23,875 bases of DNA from an uncultured Clostridia bacterium (GCA_947588775.1 CANPZQ010000014.1:1-23875), one strand, 5' to 3'; shown: positions 6,044 to 13,614, counted from the first letter of the stretch. Program-made: numbers and translations. The notes: generated by a model not told the origin, from the letters alone.

Positions 6044-6964
6044 ATGTTCACCCCATCATATTTTCCCGAATTTTCCTGTCGCGCGGCAAGGTGCGGCGAC
6101 CCGTGTTGCGCGGCGGGCTGGCAAATCCCGCTCGACGACGCGTCGTACAGCTTCTACCTCGGTGCGGTGCCGGACATCGCCGAAAAAACAGAACCTGCGG
6201 ACGACGGCTCGCGCGTTTTCAAAACGCTCCCCGACGGGAAATGCGGCTACTTCCGCAGCGACGGGCTTTGTGATATATACATAAAAACAGGCGGAAAGCT
6301 TTGTGAGATATGCTCAAAATATCCCCGCTTTTTTGAGGAGTATGACGGCTTCACGGAGGCCGGGCTGTCGCTGTCCTGTCCGACGGCGGCGGAGCTAGTT
6401 TTATCGCAGAAAAGCGACTGCTACGCCGAGCTTTTCCGCGAAACGCCCGACCCGCTTTTGCAGGTTTTGGTGAATGCGCGGCGGCGTGCTTCGCAGATGA
6501 TTTTCGCGGAGCCGGACCCCGACGATGCTGCGGGAAAGCTCCTCGGCCTTGGCGCGGATTTGCAGGGGCTGATTGACGTCGGCGAGCCGGAGCGCGCGGC
6601 GGAGCTTGAATTTTCGCCGATGGAGCTTCTTGACGGCGCGGAGATGGCCGAGGCGCGCCGGCTGATTCTTTCGGAAACCGAAATTCTTTCCGAAAAGTGG
6701 GGACATGCTCTTTCGGCAAAACCCGTCCGCGCCGGAACCACTCTCGAGCGACGAAATTATCTGCAATATCTTAACTATAGATATTTTCTCAAGTCAATTA
6801 ACACCGAGGACGTTTTCACAGAGTGCTCGCTGATTTGTTTTCTGTACCGCCTCGCGTCGGAGCTTTGCGAGCCGTTCGCCGCCGGCGTGCGTCTTATTTC
6901 GCGGGAAATCGAGCATAACGACGGGAATTTGAAGGTGCTGCGAGCGATGCTGAGGGTGGGGTGA
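6044..6964 (+). CDS. fliB: FliB-type (flagellin) lysine-N-methylase family protein
   Basis: A 306-residue protein of the FliB-like, Cys-rich family. The N-terminus has the characteristic cluster C12-x4-C17-x3-C21-C22 followed by AGWQIPLDD. It then reads DGKCGYFRSDGLCDIYIKTGGKLCEICSKYPRFFEEYD and LSLSCPTAAELVLSQ, all hallmarks that probably form a metal (Fe-S) site. Family members are annotated as flagellin lysine-N-methylases. No flagellar gene is visible here and many Clostridia carry orphan homologues, so the true substrate is uncertain. I chose the ATG at 6044, which has an AGAGG box 8 bases upstream and begins MFTPSYFPEF as in homologues. The frame is open for a further 315 bases upstream, but that part crosses the inverted hairpin and is not protein-like. 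Confidence 0.75.
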   Translation: MFTPSYFPEFSCRAARCGDPCCAAGWQIPLDDASYSFYLGAVPDIAEKTEPADDGSRVFKTLPDGKCGYFRSDGLCDIYIKTGGKLCEICSKYPRFFEEYDGFTEAGLSLSCPTAAELVLSQKSDCYAELFRETPDPLLQVLVNARRRASQMIFAEPDPDDAAGKLLGLGADLQGLIDVGEPERAAELEFSPMELLDGAEMAEARRLILSETEILSEKWGHALSAKPVRAGTTLERRNYLQYLNYRYFLKSINTEDVFTECSLICFLYRLASELCEPFAAGVRLISREIEHNDGNLKVLRAMLRVG

Positions 6965-7042
6965 TGGGTGCGGAGGGCAGGGTGGAAGCTGATGAGGCAG
7001 GCTTTGGTGCGTTGTGGCATGTGCGGGTTTGTGCGTGAGGCC

Positions 7043-7229
7043 GGCGCGGCGAATGGGGCTGGTGCCTGCGCCCACCCACCCGCCCTCTAAGGTTTCCCGC
7101 TATCTGACCGCCCCATTCGCCGCGCCTACGATGGGTGCAACGGGGTAGCGCGGCGGGAAAAGCGGTAGTATAGTGCGAAACTGCGTGGGTGGGCGGGTGG
7201 GACCAACGCACCAGCTTTTCCTGCCGCGC
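7043..7229 (+). repeat. interspersed double-hairpin/G4 element, copy 2
   Basis: 187 bp, the same length as copy 1. Hairpin I arms are 7043-7058 and 7111-7126 (perfect 16 bp, plus a flanking C/G pair). Hairpin II arms are 7148-7163 and 7214-7229, with one G-T pair. The C tract CCCACCCACCCGCCC is at 7071-7085 and the G tract GGGTGGGCGGGTGGG at 7187-7201. It lies between the fliB-like gene and the XRE regulator. Like copy 3 it is preceded by GAGGCC. Confidence 0.9.
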
Positions 7230-7371
7230 GGCCTCCGGCAGCCATGCAACCAAACCGCCCAAAGCCATGCCCACAACCTCAAACAGCCGCCTGCACACCC
7301 CAAGCCCTCAAAAATCCCCCGCCTCCCCCATTATCCTCCCCCGCAACCAAATGTGGCAAAGAAAATTTAAG

Positions 7372-7417
7372 TTGCAACCGCGGTTTGATTGCAAATCCGG
7401 CGGCGGTGTGGTATTCT
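7372..7417 (+). promoter_or_regulatory. promoter and palindromic operator of the XRE regulator
   Basis: TTGCAA (7389-7394) and TATTCT (7412-7417) with a 17-bp spacer form a plausible promoter. A second TTGCAA at 7372-7377 and the palindrome ACCGCGGT (7377-7384) lie just upstream, so two TTGCAA half-sites flank the palindrome and overlap the -35. This fits an autoregulatory operator; the binding is inference. Confidence 0.5.
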
Positions 7418-7462
7418 TTTACCGTCGGCAGTGCCGATAAATCCACCCATGGAGGTAAAATT

Positions 7463-8398
7463 ATGAATTTCAGCGAAAATCTTCAGGTTTTAAGAAAGAC
7501 TAACGGAATTTCTCAGGAACAGCTTGCCGAACGGCTCGACGTTTCACGGCAGGCCGTTTCAAAGTGGGAAACCGACGGCGGGTATCCGGAAATGGACAAA
7601 ATTATCCAGCTCTGCGATATTTTCGGCGTGACAATGGACGAGCTTATTAAAGGGAAGGTCGAAGTCGACCGCGCGGACGTCCGCAGAAGGTATGAAAATC
7701 ACTGCAACAGCTTCGCAAAGGGCGTCGCGACAGGGGTGTTTCTCTGTATTGCCGGCGCGGGAATGTCCGCGGCGTTTAATATAGAGCGTTTCGGGGACAT
7801 CGGCGAGGCACTCGGAAACGGGATTTTACTTTTGATGGTAGCGGCGGCGGTCGCGATTTTCGTAATATTCGGAAGCCGCGATTCCGCATTCAAGCGCGCA
7901 AATCCCGTAATCCCCGAAATTTATACGCTCGAAGAGGAAGAGCGTTTCAACACGAAAATTTTTCCCTTTTTAATAGCGGGAGGAATCCTTATAATCGCCG
8001 TCGCAATGTGCGTGGCGAGCGGCTGGCCTTCGCTTCCGGAAAATCTTTCAACCGTGATTTCTCTTTTGATGATAGCCGCGGCGGTGTGGATGTTCGTCTA
8101 CGGCGGAATCACGCATGCAAAATTCAACATAGCCGGCTATAACCGAGCAGCCGCCCGTAACCGCGCCAGCGACGCGGAGCAGCAAATAAGCGACTCCGCC
8201 CCGGACGAGGCCGTCAGGAGAAAGAAACGCGAGAGGCTTTGCAACCAAATCTGCTCGGTGATAATGCTCTCCGCGACCGCGATTTACCTCGCCATCGGCT
8301 TCGTCATGGGCATCTGGAGCCCGTCATGGGCCGTTTTCCCCGTCGGCGGCATCGCCTGCGCGATAATCGCGGTTATACTGAAGGGTGGGGAGGAGTAA
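7463..8398 (+). CDS. membrane-anchored XRE-family transcriptional regulator
   Basis: A 311-residue protein. Residues 1-65 are a Cro/C1-type helix-turn-helix (ENLQVLRKTNGISQEQLAERLDVSRQAVSKWETDGGYPEMDKIIQLCDIFGVTMDELI), which binds DNA. The rest has about six hydrophobic segments (for example GNGILLLMVAAAVAIFVIF, FPFLIAGGILIIAVAMCVA, VISLLMIAAAVWMFVYGG, ICSVIMLSATAIYLAIGFVMG, VFPVGGIACAIIAVILKG). The protein therefore probably sits in the membrane with the DNA-binding domain inside, a common layout in Firmicutes for regulators that sense envelope or redox signals. The ATG at 7463 has a perfect GGAGGT box. The frame extends upstream into non-coding sequence, which I rejected. No obvious target gene is adjacent. 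Confidence 0.85.
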   Translation: MNFSENLQVLRKTNGISQEQLAERLDVSRQAVSKWETDGGYPEMDKIIQLCDIFGVTMDELIKGKVEVDRADVRRRYENHCNSFAKGVATGVFLCIAGAGMSAAFNIERFGDIGEALGNGILLLMVAAAVAIFVIFGSRDSAFKRANPVIPEIYTLEEEERFNTKIFPFLIAGGILIIAVAMCVASGWPSLPENLSTVISLLMIAAAVWMFVYGGITHAKFNIAGYNRAAARNRASDAEQQISDSAPDEAVRRKKRERLCNQICSVIMLSATAIYLAIGFVMGIWSPSWAVFPVGGIACAIIAVILKGGEE

Positions 8399-8483
8399 GG
8401 GGGATTTGAGGGGCGGGGAAAATTGTCAGCTCTCTTTCCGAATTAGGGAAGGGGGCTGATTTTTTTGGGGGGGTAGAGAGGCC

Positions 8484-8739
8484 GGCGCGGCGAATGGGGC
8501 TGATTTCCTGCGCCCACCCACCCGCCCGCTATAGCTTTCTGCAATCCGCCCGCCCCATTCGCCGCGCCTTGATGGGAGAAAAAACAGAAGTCAGTTGCAA
8601 GACTTTGGCTGTGCGGCTTCTGATTTCTGATTTCTGACTTCTGTTTTCTGACAGGTGGCGCGGCGGAAAAAGCGGGGAAATACCGCGAAACTGCGGGGGC
8701 GGGCGGGTGGGACGATGGAGGCAGCTTTTTCCGCCGCGC
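8484..8739 (+). repeat. interspersed double-hairpin/G4 element, copy 3, with internal insertion
   Basis: 256 bp. Hairpin I arms are 8484-8499 and 8553-8568 (perfect). Hairpin II arms are 8658-8673 and 8724-8739 (perfect 16 bp). The C tract is at 8513-8527 and the G tract GGGGGCGGGCGGGTGGG at 8695-8711. The linker between the hairpins, about 20 bases in other copies, is about 90 here because of an inserted palindromic sequence. It lies between the XRE regulator and csoR. Confidence 0.9.
8578..8653. repeat. nested palindromic insertion in copy 3
   Basis: Absent from the other four copies. It has perfect 14-bp inverted arms AAAACAGAAGTCAG (8581-8594) and CTGACTTCTGTTTT (8634-8647), and contains tandem 8-base words of the TTCTGATT/TTCTGACT type. 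Similar TTCTG-rich words occur at 11974-11999 and 19381-19409. It looks like a second small repeat family inserted into the first. Edges are approximate. Confidence 0.6.
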
Positions 8740-8882
8740 ACCCCCTCCCCCACAAATGGAGTGCCCCAAACGACCACATTATAAAAAATTTTTGCTTAGT
8801 GATTTGCCGCTGCTAATCGCTTCCCATTAACTGCTTTGGGCTTAAATGTAGGCGGACGGGCCCCTCCCCCACAAATCCCCCC

Positions 8883-8911
8883 TTGACAACTCGCCCCACC
8901 CGTGCTATAAT
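8883..8911 (+). promoter_or_regulatory. consensus sigma-A promoter of csoR-copA
   Basis: Perfect TTGACA (8883-8888), a 17-bp spacer and perfect TATAAT (8906-8911). This is the strongest promoter in the window, as expected when a repressor controls it. Confidence 0.9.
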
Positions 8912-8915
8912 ACAA

Positions 8916-8935
8916 ATATACCCCACCGGGTATAT
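8916..8935 (+). promoter_or_regulatory. CsoR operator
   Basis: ATATACCC and GGGTATAT form perfect 8-bp inverted arms around CACC, starting 5 bases after the -10, over the transcription start. TACCC...GGGTA palindromes are typical CsoR sites in Firmicutes. Copper-free CsoR would block transcription here. Confidence 0.8.
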
Positions 8936-8976
8936 CCAACTCAAACCTTGCAGCCAATCAAAAAGGAGGTCTACCC

Positions 8977-9288
8977 ATGTCCGATACAAACGCTTCCGCC
9001 TGCTGCGAGCAGCGCGTTACCGTGAGGTCCGATGAGGACAAAAAACTGCTTATCAACCGACTTTCGCGAATCGAGGGACAGATTCGCGGGGTGAAAAAGA
9101 TGATTGAAAGCGACACCTACTGCCTCGACATTTTAGTCCAGAGCTCCGCGGCCGCCGCCGCGATGAATTCCTTTAACCGCGAGCTGATGGCGAAGCACGT
9201 CAGGGGCTGCCTTGCAAAGGAAATGACCGAAGAGGGCAGAAAAACCATCGACGAGCTCGTCGCCTCCCTTCAGGCTCTTATGAAATAG
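8977..9288 (+). CDS. csoR: copper-sensing repressor CsoR
   Basis: A 103-residue all-helical protein of the CsoR/RcnR (DUF156) family. The core is LLINRLSRIEGQIRGVKKMIESDTYCLDILVQSSAAAAAMNSFNRELMAKHVRGCLAKEM. The Cu(I) ligands of the CsoR subgroup are present with the right spacing: Cys49, His74 and Cys78. The protein represses its own operon and lets go when copper binds. The ATG follows AAGGAGGT. The N-terminus has an extra Cys pair (ACC at residues 8-10) of unknown role. It lies 13 bases before copA, under a consensus promoter and its own operator, so the operon is autoregulated. Confidence 0.92.
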   Translation: MSDTNASACCEQRVTVRSDEDKKLLINRLSRIEGQIRGVKKMIESDTYCLDILVQSSAAAAAMNSFNRELMAKHVRGCLAKEMTEEGRKTIDELVASLQALMK

Positions 9289-9301
9289 CGGAGGCGGTTT
9301 T

Positions 9302-11806
9302 ATGCGAAAATTCAGCGTTACCGGCATGACCTGCGCGGCCTGTTCCGTGCGGGTTGAAAAGGCCGTAAAGGCCGTTCCCGGGGTCGAGGACTGCGCCGTC
9401 AGCCTTCTGACAAATTCGATGTCGGTCGAGGGAAGCGCGTCCTCCGGCGACATAATCGCGGCGGTGACGGCTGCCGGCTACGGCGCGGAGGAGGAGGGCA
9501 AAAAACGTTCCCACGCCGACGGCGACGCCCTGAAAGACACCGAAACCCCGAAGCTTTTTAAACGGCTCGTCTGGTCGCTCGTCTTTTGGGCGATACTGAT
9601 GTATTTCTCGATGGGGCATATGCTCGGCCTGCCGGTTCCTTCGGCAATTGCCGAAAACCATCTGACGATGGGGCTTTTGCAGCTTCTTCTCACCGTTATT
9701 ATAATGGTAATCAACCAACGCTTCTTCACAAGCGGCTTCAAGGCTCTGTGGAGGCGTTCGCCGAACATGGATTCTTTGGTCGCGCTCGGCTCGTCGGCGG
9801 CGTTTATCTACAGCGCCGCCGCGCTGTTTATGATGTCCGACGCTGTTTTTAAGATGGATCATGAGCGCGCGATGTCGCTTATGGAGGAATTTTACTTTGA
9901 GAGCGCGGCGACAATCCTTACGCTTATAACCGTCGGAAAAACCTTGGAGGCCCGTTCAAAGGGAAAAACCACCGACGCCCTTAAAAGCCTGATGAAGCTC
10001 GCGCCGAAAACCGCGAATATCCTGAGAAACGGCGCGGAGGTTTCTGTTCCTGTGGAAGAGGTCGTCGCGGGGGATATTTTCGCGGTCCGCCCGGGGGAGC
10101 ATATCCCCGTCGACGGAAGGGTTATTGATGGCTCCGGCGCGGTGGACGAATCCGCGCTTACCGGCGAGAGCATTCCCGTTGACAAGGAAGCGGGAAGCGC
10201 GGTTTCGGCGGGAACCTTAAACAGCTCCGGCTTTTTGAAATGCGAAGCCACCCGCGTCGGCGAGGACACAACTCTTTCGCAGATTATCAAAATGGTATCC
10301 GACGCTTCGGCGACAAAGGCCCCGATTGCAAAAATCGCCGACCGCGTTTCGGGGGTGTTCGTCCCGACGGTAATCGCGATAGCGGCGGTTACGGCGACAG
10401 TATGGCTCCTTTTGGTGAGGGGCGCGGGATTCGCCCTTGCGAGGGGGATTTCCGTTTTGGTGATAAGCTGCCCATGCGCCCTCGGGCTTGCGACACCCGT
10501 CGCGATTATGGTAGGAAGCGGAGTAGGCGCGAAAAACGGCATTCTCTTTAAAACGGCAGTTTCTTTGGAGGAAACCGGCAAGGCCGAAGCTGTCGTTCTC
10601 GACAAAACCGGCACCGTTACCCTCGGCGAGCCGCAGGTAACGGATATAGTCTGCGCCGACGGCGTTTCGGAGCCAGAGCTTATGAGCGTCGCCTATTCCC
10701 TTGAAAAGATGAGCGAACACCCGCTCGCAAAGGCAATCGTAAAGCGCGGCGAAGAGCTTTTTGCAAAAGAAGAATCCGCCTCGGATTTTGCCGCCCTCCC
10801 CGGAAACGGCGTTGAAGCGGTTATTTCCCGAAAGAAAGCCGTCGGCGGAAGCCTTAAATTCATAAGCGGCATATGCGACGTTCCCGAAAAGCTCGAAAAA
10901 GCCGCGGAAAGCTGCGCCGGTGCGGGAAAAACCCCGCTTCTGTTCGCCCATGGCGATACGGCGGTCGGAATGATTGCCGTCGCCGACGTAATCAAGGAGG
11001 ACAGCCCGCGCGCAATCGCGGAGTTTGAGGGAATGGGGATAAAAACCGTAATGCTCACCGGCGACAACCGAAAAACCGCCGAAGCCATCGCCCGCGAGGC
11101 GGGAATCGACGAGGTCGTCGCCGGGGTCCTCCCGCAGGGAAAAGAGCGCGTAATCAAAAAAATCCGCGAAAGCGGACGTGTGGTTATGGTCGGCGACGGA
11201 ATCAACGACGCACCCGCGCTTACCTCCGCCGACATCGGAATGGCAATCGGCGCGGGAACCGACGTAGCAATCGACGCGGCGGACGTAGTTTTGATGCGAA
11301 GCCGCCTCTCGGACGCCGCCGCCGCCGTAAGGCTTAGCCGCGCGACCCTCAGAATCATTCACGAAAACTTATTTTGGGCATTTATTTATAACATTATCGG
11401 AATCCCGCTCGCCGCCGGGGTGTTTATCCCGTTCGGGATAACCCTCAACCCGATGTTCGGCGCGGCGGCGATGAGCCTTTCAAGCTTCTGCGTCGTGTCG
11501 AACGCGCTGCGGCTTAACCTTGTCAACATCCGCGATTCGCGGCATGATAAAAAAATCAAAAACCAAATCGAACTTAATTTCAAGGAGGAACAAACCATGA
11601 AAAAAACGCTTAAAATTGAAGGAATGATGTGCGGCCACTGCGAAATGACCGTCAAAAAGGCCCTCGAAGCCGTCCCCGGCGTAACCTCCGCCGAGGTAAG
11701 CCACACCGCCGGCACCGCCGTCGTAGAGCTTTCGTCCCCCGTCAGCGATGACGCGTTGAAAGCCGCGGTGGAGGAGAAGGATTATAGGGTTACGGGGGTG
11801 GAGTAA
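9302..11806 (+). CDS. copA: Cu+-exporting P1B-type ATPase with fused C-terminal copper chaperone domain
   Basis: An 834-residue membrane pump that exports Cu(I) using ATP. An N-terminal HMA domain has GMTCAAC (Cys11, Cys14). Transmembrane segments follow, including the ion-binding CPC (Cys390-Pro-Cys392). The phosphorylation motif is DKTGT (Asp434), then SEHPLAKAI, MLTGDN and GDGIND (631-636). After the last membrane helices the chain continues without a stop through a polar linker (about 742-765) into a second HMA domain (about 766-834, GMMCGHC). This end is usually a separate copZ gene. A strong internal ribosome binding site sits exactly at the junction. It is co-transcribed with csoR (13-base gap) and followed by a terminator at 11851. 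Confidence 0.92.
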   Translation: MRKFSVTGMTCAACSVRVEKAVKAVPGVEDCAVSLLTNSMSVEGSASSGDIIAAVTAAGYGAEEEGKKRSHADGDALKDTETPKLFKRLVWSLVFWAILMYFSMGHMLGLPVPSAIAENHLTMGLLQLLLTVIIMVINQRFFTSGFKALWRRSPNMDSLVALGSSAAFIYSAAALFMMSDAVFKMDHERAMSLMEEFYFESAATILTLITVGKTLEARSKGKTTDALKSLMKLAPKTANILRNGAEVSVPVEEVVAGDIFAVRPGEHIPVDGRVIDGSGAVDESALTGESIPVDKEAGSAVSAGTLNSSGFLKCEATRVGEDTTLSQIIKMVSDASATKAPIAKIADRVSGVFVPTVIAIAAVTATVWLLLVRGAGFALARGISVLVISCPCALGLATPVAIMVGSGVGAKNGILFKTAVSLEETGKAEAVVLDKTGTVTLGEPQVTDIVCADGVSEPELMSVAYSLEKMSEHPLAKAIVKRGEELFAKEESASDFAALPGNGVEAVISRKKAVGGSLKFISGICDVPEKLEKAAESCAGAGKTPLLFAHGDTAVGMIAVADVIKEDSPRAIAEFEGMGIKTVMLTGDNRKTAEAIAREAGIDEVVAGVLPQGKERVIKKIRESGRVVMVGDGINDAPALTSADIGMAIGAGTDVAIDAADVVLMRSRLSDAAAAVRLSRATLRIIHENLFWAFIYNIIGIPLAAGVFIPFGITLNPMFGAAAMSLSSFCVVSNALRLNLVNIRDSRHDKKIKNQIELNFKEEQTMKKTLKIEGMMCGHCEMTVKKALEAVPGVTSAEVSHTAGTAVVELSSPVSDDALKAAVEEKDYRVTGVE
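11597..11806 (+). CDS. copZ: CopZ-like copper chaperone from an internal in-frame start
   Basis: The last 69 codons of copA form a complete HMA domain: MKKTLKIEGMMCGHCEMT with Cys12 and Cys15, then a babbab-type pattern ending EKDYRVTGVE. An AAGGAGG box (11582-11588) lies 8 bases before this ATG. That is a better site than the one at the copA start, although it lies inside an uninterrupted reading frame. The simplest reading is that the gene makes both the long pump and free CopZ, which would carry Cu(I) to CopA or CsoR. A recent loss of the copA stop is the alternative. Confidence 0.65.
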   Translation: MKKTLKIEGMMCGHCEMTVKKALEAVPGVTSAEVSHTAGTAVVELSSPVSDDALKAAVEEKDYRVTGVE

Positions 11807-11850
11807 AAGCGGCAGCCGCCAATTGGCGGAAATGTGTAAATTTTTTAATG

Positions 11851-11880
11851 AAACGGCATGACGGGGGCATGCCGTTTTTA
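11851..11880 (+). terminator. terminator of the csoR-copA operon
   Basis: Perfect 10-bp stem AAACGGCATG (11851-11860) with CATGCCGTTT (11868-11877), a 7-base loop and a T tail. A further 14-bp palindrome CCGCCAATTGGCGG lies just upstream at 11816-11829. Confidence 0.85.
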
Positions 11881-12123
11881 ATTTGCAAAAAAAATTTCCT
11901 TGTAACCGGGAGTGTCCATTCCGCACGCATTATCCTCGCAATTTAAAATTGTCACCGAAGGTGACGCCTTGTAATTCTGACATCTGACTTCTCACTTCTG
12001 TCCTTTTGATGTGGCCGCCTCGGCCGCATCTTGTAACCCCACCGCCCCACCCCACGTCTATATAATATAAAAAAGTCACCCTCCCCCACCCTCAGTTGTA
12101 TATATAGTGAAGGACGTGAAGCA
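11881..12123. other. intergenic region before the second ECF operon
   Basis: No gene. It holds a GTCACCGAAGGTGAC hairpin (about 11950-11964), a TTCTGAC/TTCTCAC-type tandem stretch (about 11974-11999) related in wording to the insertion in copy 3, and a second small inverted repeat, GATGTGGCCG..CGGCCGCATC (12008-12030). The candidate ECF promoter follows. Confidence 0.45.
12032..12058 (+). promoter_or_regulatory. candidate ECF-type promoter of the sigma operon
   Basis: TGTAAC (12032-12037), a 17-base spacer and CGTC (12055-12058) resemble the AAC / CGTC pattern of ECF promoters. It lies 66 bases before the sigma gene, as expected for autoregulation. A TATAAT at about 12061-12066 has no -35 at a proper distance. 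The assignment is tentative. Confidence 0.35.
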
Positions 12124-12585
12124 ATGGACGGTTACAGAAATCCCGGGGCCGAGGAACTGTTCGAGCGGTACTACGACGCGCTGTCGAGGGTCGCTTTCAG
12201 CTACCTCCGCAACGTTTACGACGCGCAGGACGTCGCCGGGGACGTGTTTTTGAAATATATCGAGGCAAAGCCGCGCTTTCAGTCGGCGGAGCACGAAAAG
12301 GCGTGGCTCATCAGGGTCACTATAAATAAGTGCAAAAACTTTTTAAAGCATTCAAAATACGTCCGCTCCGAAACCGTTTACCGTTCCCCGCCGCCCGACG
12401 AAAGCAGGGAAATACTCGATTTGGTGATGTCGCTGCCCGAAAAGTACCGAATACCGGTTCACATGTTTTATTATGAGGATTTGACGGCGGCGCAGATTTC
12501 CGGCATTCTGAAAATAAGCGTCAGCGCGGTGAAAAAGCGGCTCGAACGCGCAAGAAAGATGCTCGCGCCGCAGCTTGAGGATTGA
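12124..12585 (+). CDS. ECF-type RNA polymerase sigma factor
   Basis: A 153-residue sigma factor. Region 2 is at about residues 8-70 (EELFERYYDALSRVAFSYLRNVYDAQDVAGDVFLKYIEAKPRFQSAEHEKAWLIRVTINKCKNFL). Region 4 is at about 98-148 (VMSLPEKYRIPVHMFYYEDLTAAQISGILKISVSAVKKRLERARKML). It redirects RNA polymerase to its own set of promoters in response to an envelope or chemical signal. The ribosome binding site is modest (GAAGGA). The next gene, 15 bases on, encodes a membrane protein of anti-sigma layout, so the pair probably forms a sensor. The operon continues into a lipoprotein and an ABC transporter, the likely output. Unlike the sigma factor at 4038 it has no C-terminal extension. Confidence 0.9.
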   Translation: MDGYRNPGAEELFERYYDALSRVAFSYLRNVYDAQDVAGDVFLKYIEAKPRFQSAEHEKAWLIRVTINKCKNFLKHSKYVRSETVYRSPPPDESREILDLVMSLPEKYRIPVHMFYYEDLTAAQISGILKISVSAVKKRLERARKMLAPQLED

Positions 12586-12600
12586 ATCAGGAGGGTTTTT

Positions 12601-13614
12601 ATGCGCCTTGAGGATTACAAAAACGCGATGGCCTCGGTCACGCTCGACGAAAACGCCAAAAGCTGCGCCCGGCGGCGGGTTCAGAGCTTCGGGGCAGTCG
12701 GGGGAACGCGCCGCGCGGCGATTTTGCGCCTTCCCGCGGCGGCGGCCGCAATTTTAGCGGTGCTTCTGGCGGGGGCGGTAACGGCCGCAGCGGTGGGAAC
12801 GGGATTTTTCGGGCTTAAAAAATTTTTCGATGAGGCAGTAAAACGCTCCGGCTCCGGGCTTTCGACGGAAGCGGCGGAGGGCTTCGGCGGCGCGGGGGAG
12901 ATTTCCGCCTCCTCGGGAAAAGTTTCGGCAAATATCGTCGAAACCGTCTGCGACGGCCACTATATCGTCGCGATTGTCGAGGTCGACGCGTCGGAGTGCG
13001 ATATTCCCGGCGAGGCAGTGCCGGTGTTCCGGCGTTTCGGCGACAATTTCCACGGCGGAACCGTCGGAATGACGCTTCTCGGGCGAAGCGGCGGCATTTT
13101 CACCTACGGTTACTACGACATGGGCTTCGCGGAAATCCCCGACGGCGGCGAAATCTTCCTCGGCGGCTTCGGTTACAGTCCCGACGGCGGATATTCCGAC
13201 TTTGTCCCCCTTTGCGGCGGCGAGTTGGATTTCGGAATCGACAAAAATATGCTTAATGTGCTTGATTTTCACGATTCAAAGCAGTCGCCCGAAATCTGCG
13301 GAATAACCGTTTCAACAAGCCTCTCCCCGCTCGGGATACTTTTCAGGCTTAGCGACAGACCGACCGGCGTTTTCGGAATCGAGGAGGGAATCGAGTTCAT
13401 GGATATATTAAACATTTCGGTGAATTTCTCGGACGGCTCGGTTCAGGGCTTCGACACGGGGCTTTTTCGCTCGCAAAACGGCTGGATAGACCAAAAAACC
13501 GGCGAATACTGCGAATATATCGGCTTCGTCGCGCCGGTCGACGTTTCAGAAATAGAATCAATCGAATTCCACGGTGAAAAATTTTTCTTTGACAAGGAGG
13601 TCAAAAATGATTAG
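12601..13614 (+). CDS. probable membrane-anchored anti-sigma factor
   Basis: A 337-residue protein. About 40 charged N-terminal residues (MRLEDYKNAMASVTLDENAKSCARRRVQ...) would lie in the cytoplasm and could bind the sigma factor. One membrane segment follows at about 42-66 (LRLPAAAAAILAVLLAGAVTAAAVG). The remaining 270 residues are extracytoplasmic and beta-rich, ending near FHGEKFFFDKEV. This layout resembles DUF4179-type anti-sigma proteins of Clostridia, but I do not recognise a classical zinc-binding anti-sigma motif. AGGAGGG precedes the ATG, 15 bases after the sigma stop. The last 8 bases overlap the start of the lipoprotein gene. The role is inferred from topology and neighbourhood. 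Confidence 0.65.
   Translation: MRLEDYKNAMASVTLDENAKSCARRRVQSFGAVGGTRRAAILRLPAAAAAILAVLLAGAVTAAAVGTGFFGLKKFFDEAVKRSGSGLSTEAAEGFGGAGEISASSGKVSANIVETVCDGHYIVAIVEVDASECDIPGEAVPVFRRFGDNFHGGTVGMTLLGRSGGIFTYGYYDMGFAEIPDGGEIFLGGFGYSPDGGYSDFVPLCGGELDFGIDKNMLNVLDFHDSKQSPEICGITVSTSLSPLGILFRLSDRPTGVFGIEEGIEFMDILNISVNFSDGSVQGFDTGLFRSQNGWIDQKTGEYCEYIGFVAPVDVSEIESIEFHGEKFFFDKEVKND

Noticed and set aside
7244..7462. Longer start for the XRE regulator
   Set aside because: The upstream part is Pro-rich, covers the promoter and operator region, and lacks a ribosome binding site. The ATG at 7463 has GGAGGT.
10217..11362. Minus-strand open frame of 381 codons inside copA
   Set aside because: It is a shadow of the GC-rich copA codon pattern on the opposite strand. 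copA motifs show the plus strand is coding.
12061..12066. TATAAT upstream of the second ECF sigma factor as a standard promoter
   Set aside because: No -35-like hexamer at 16-18 bases. The better candidate is the ECF-like pair at 12032-12058, kept at low confidence.
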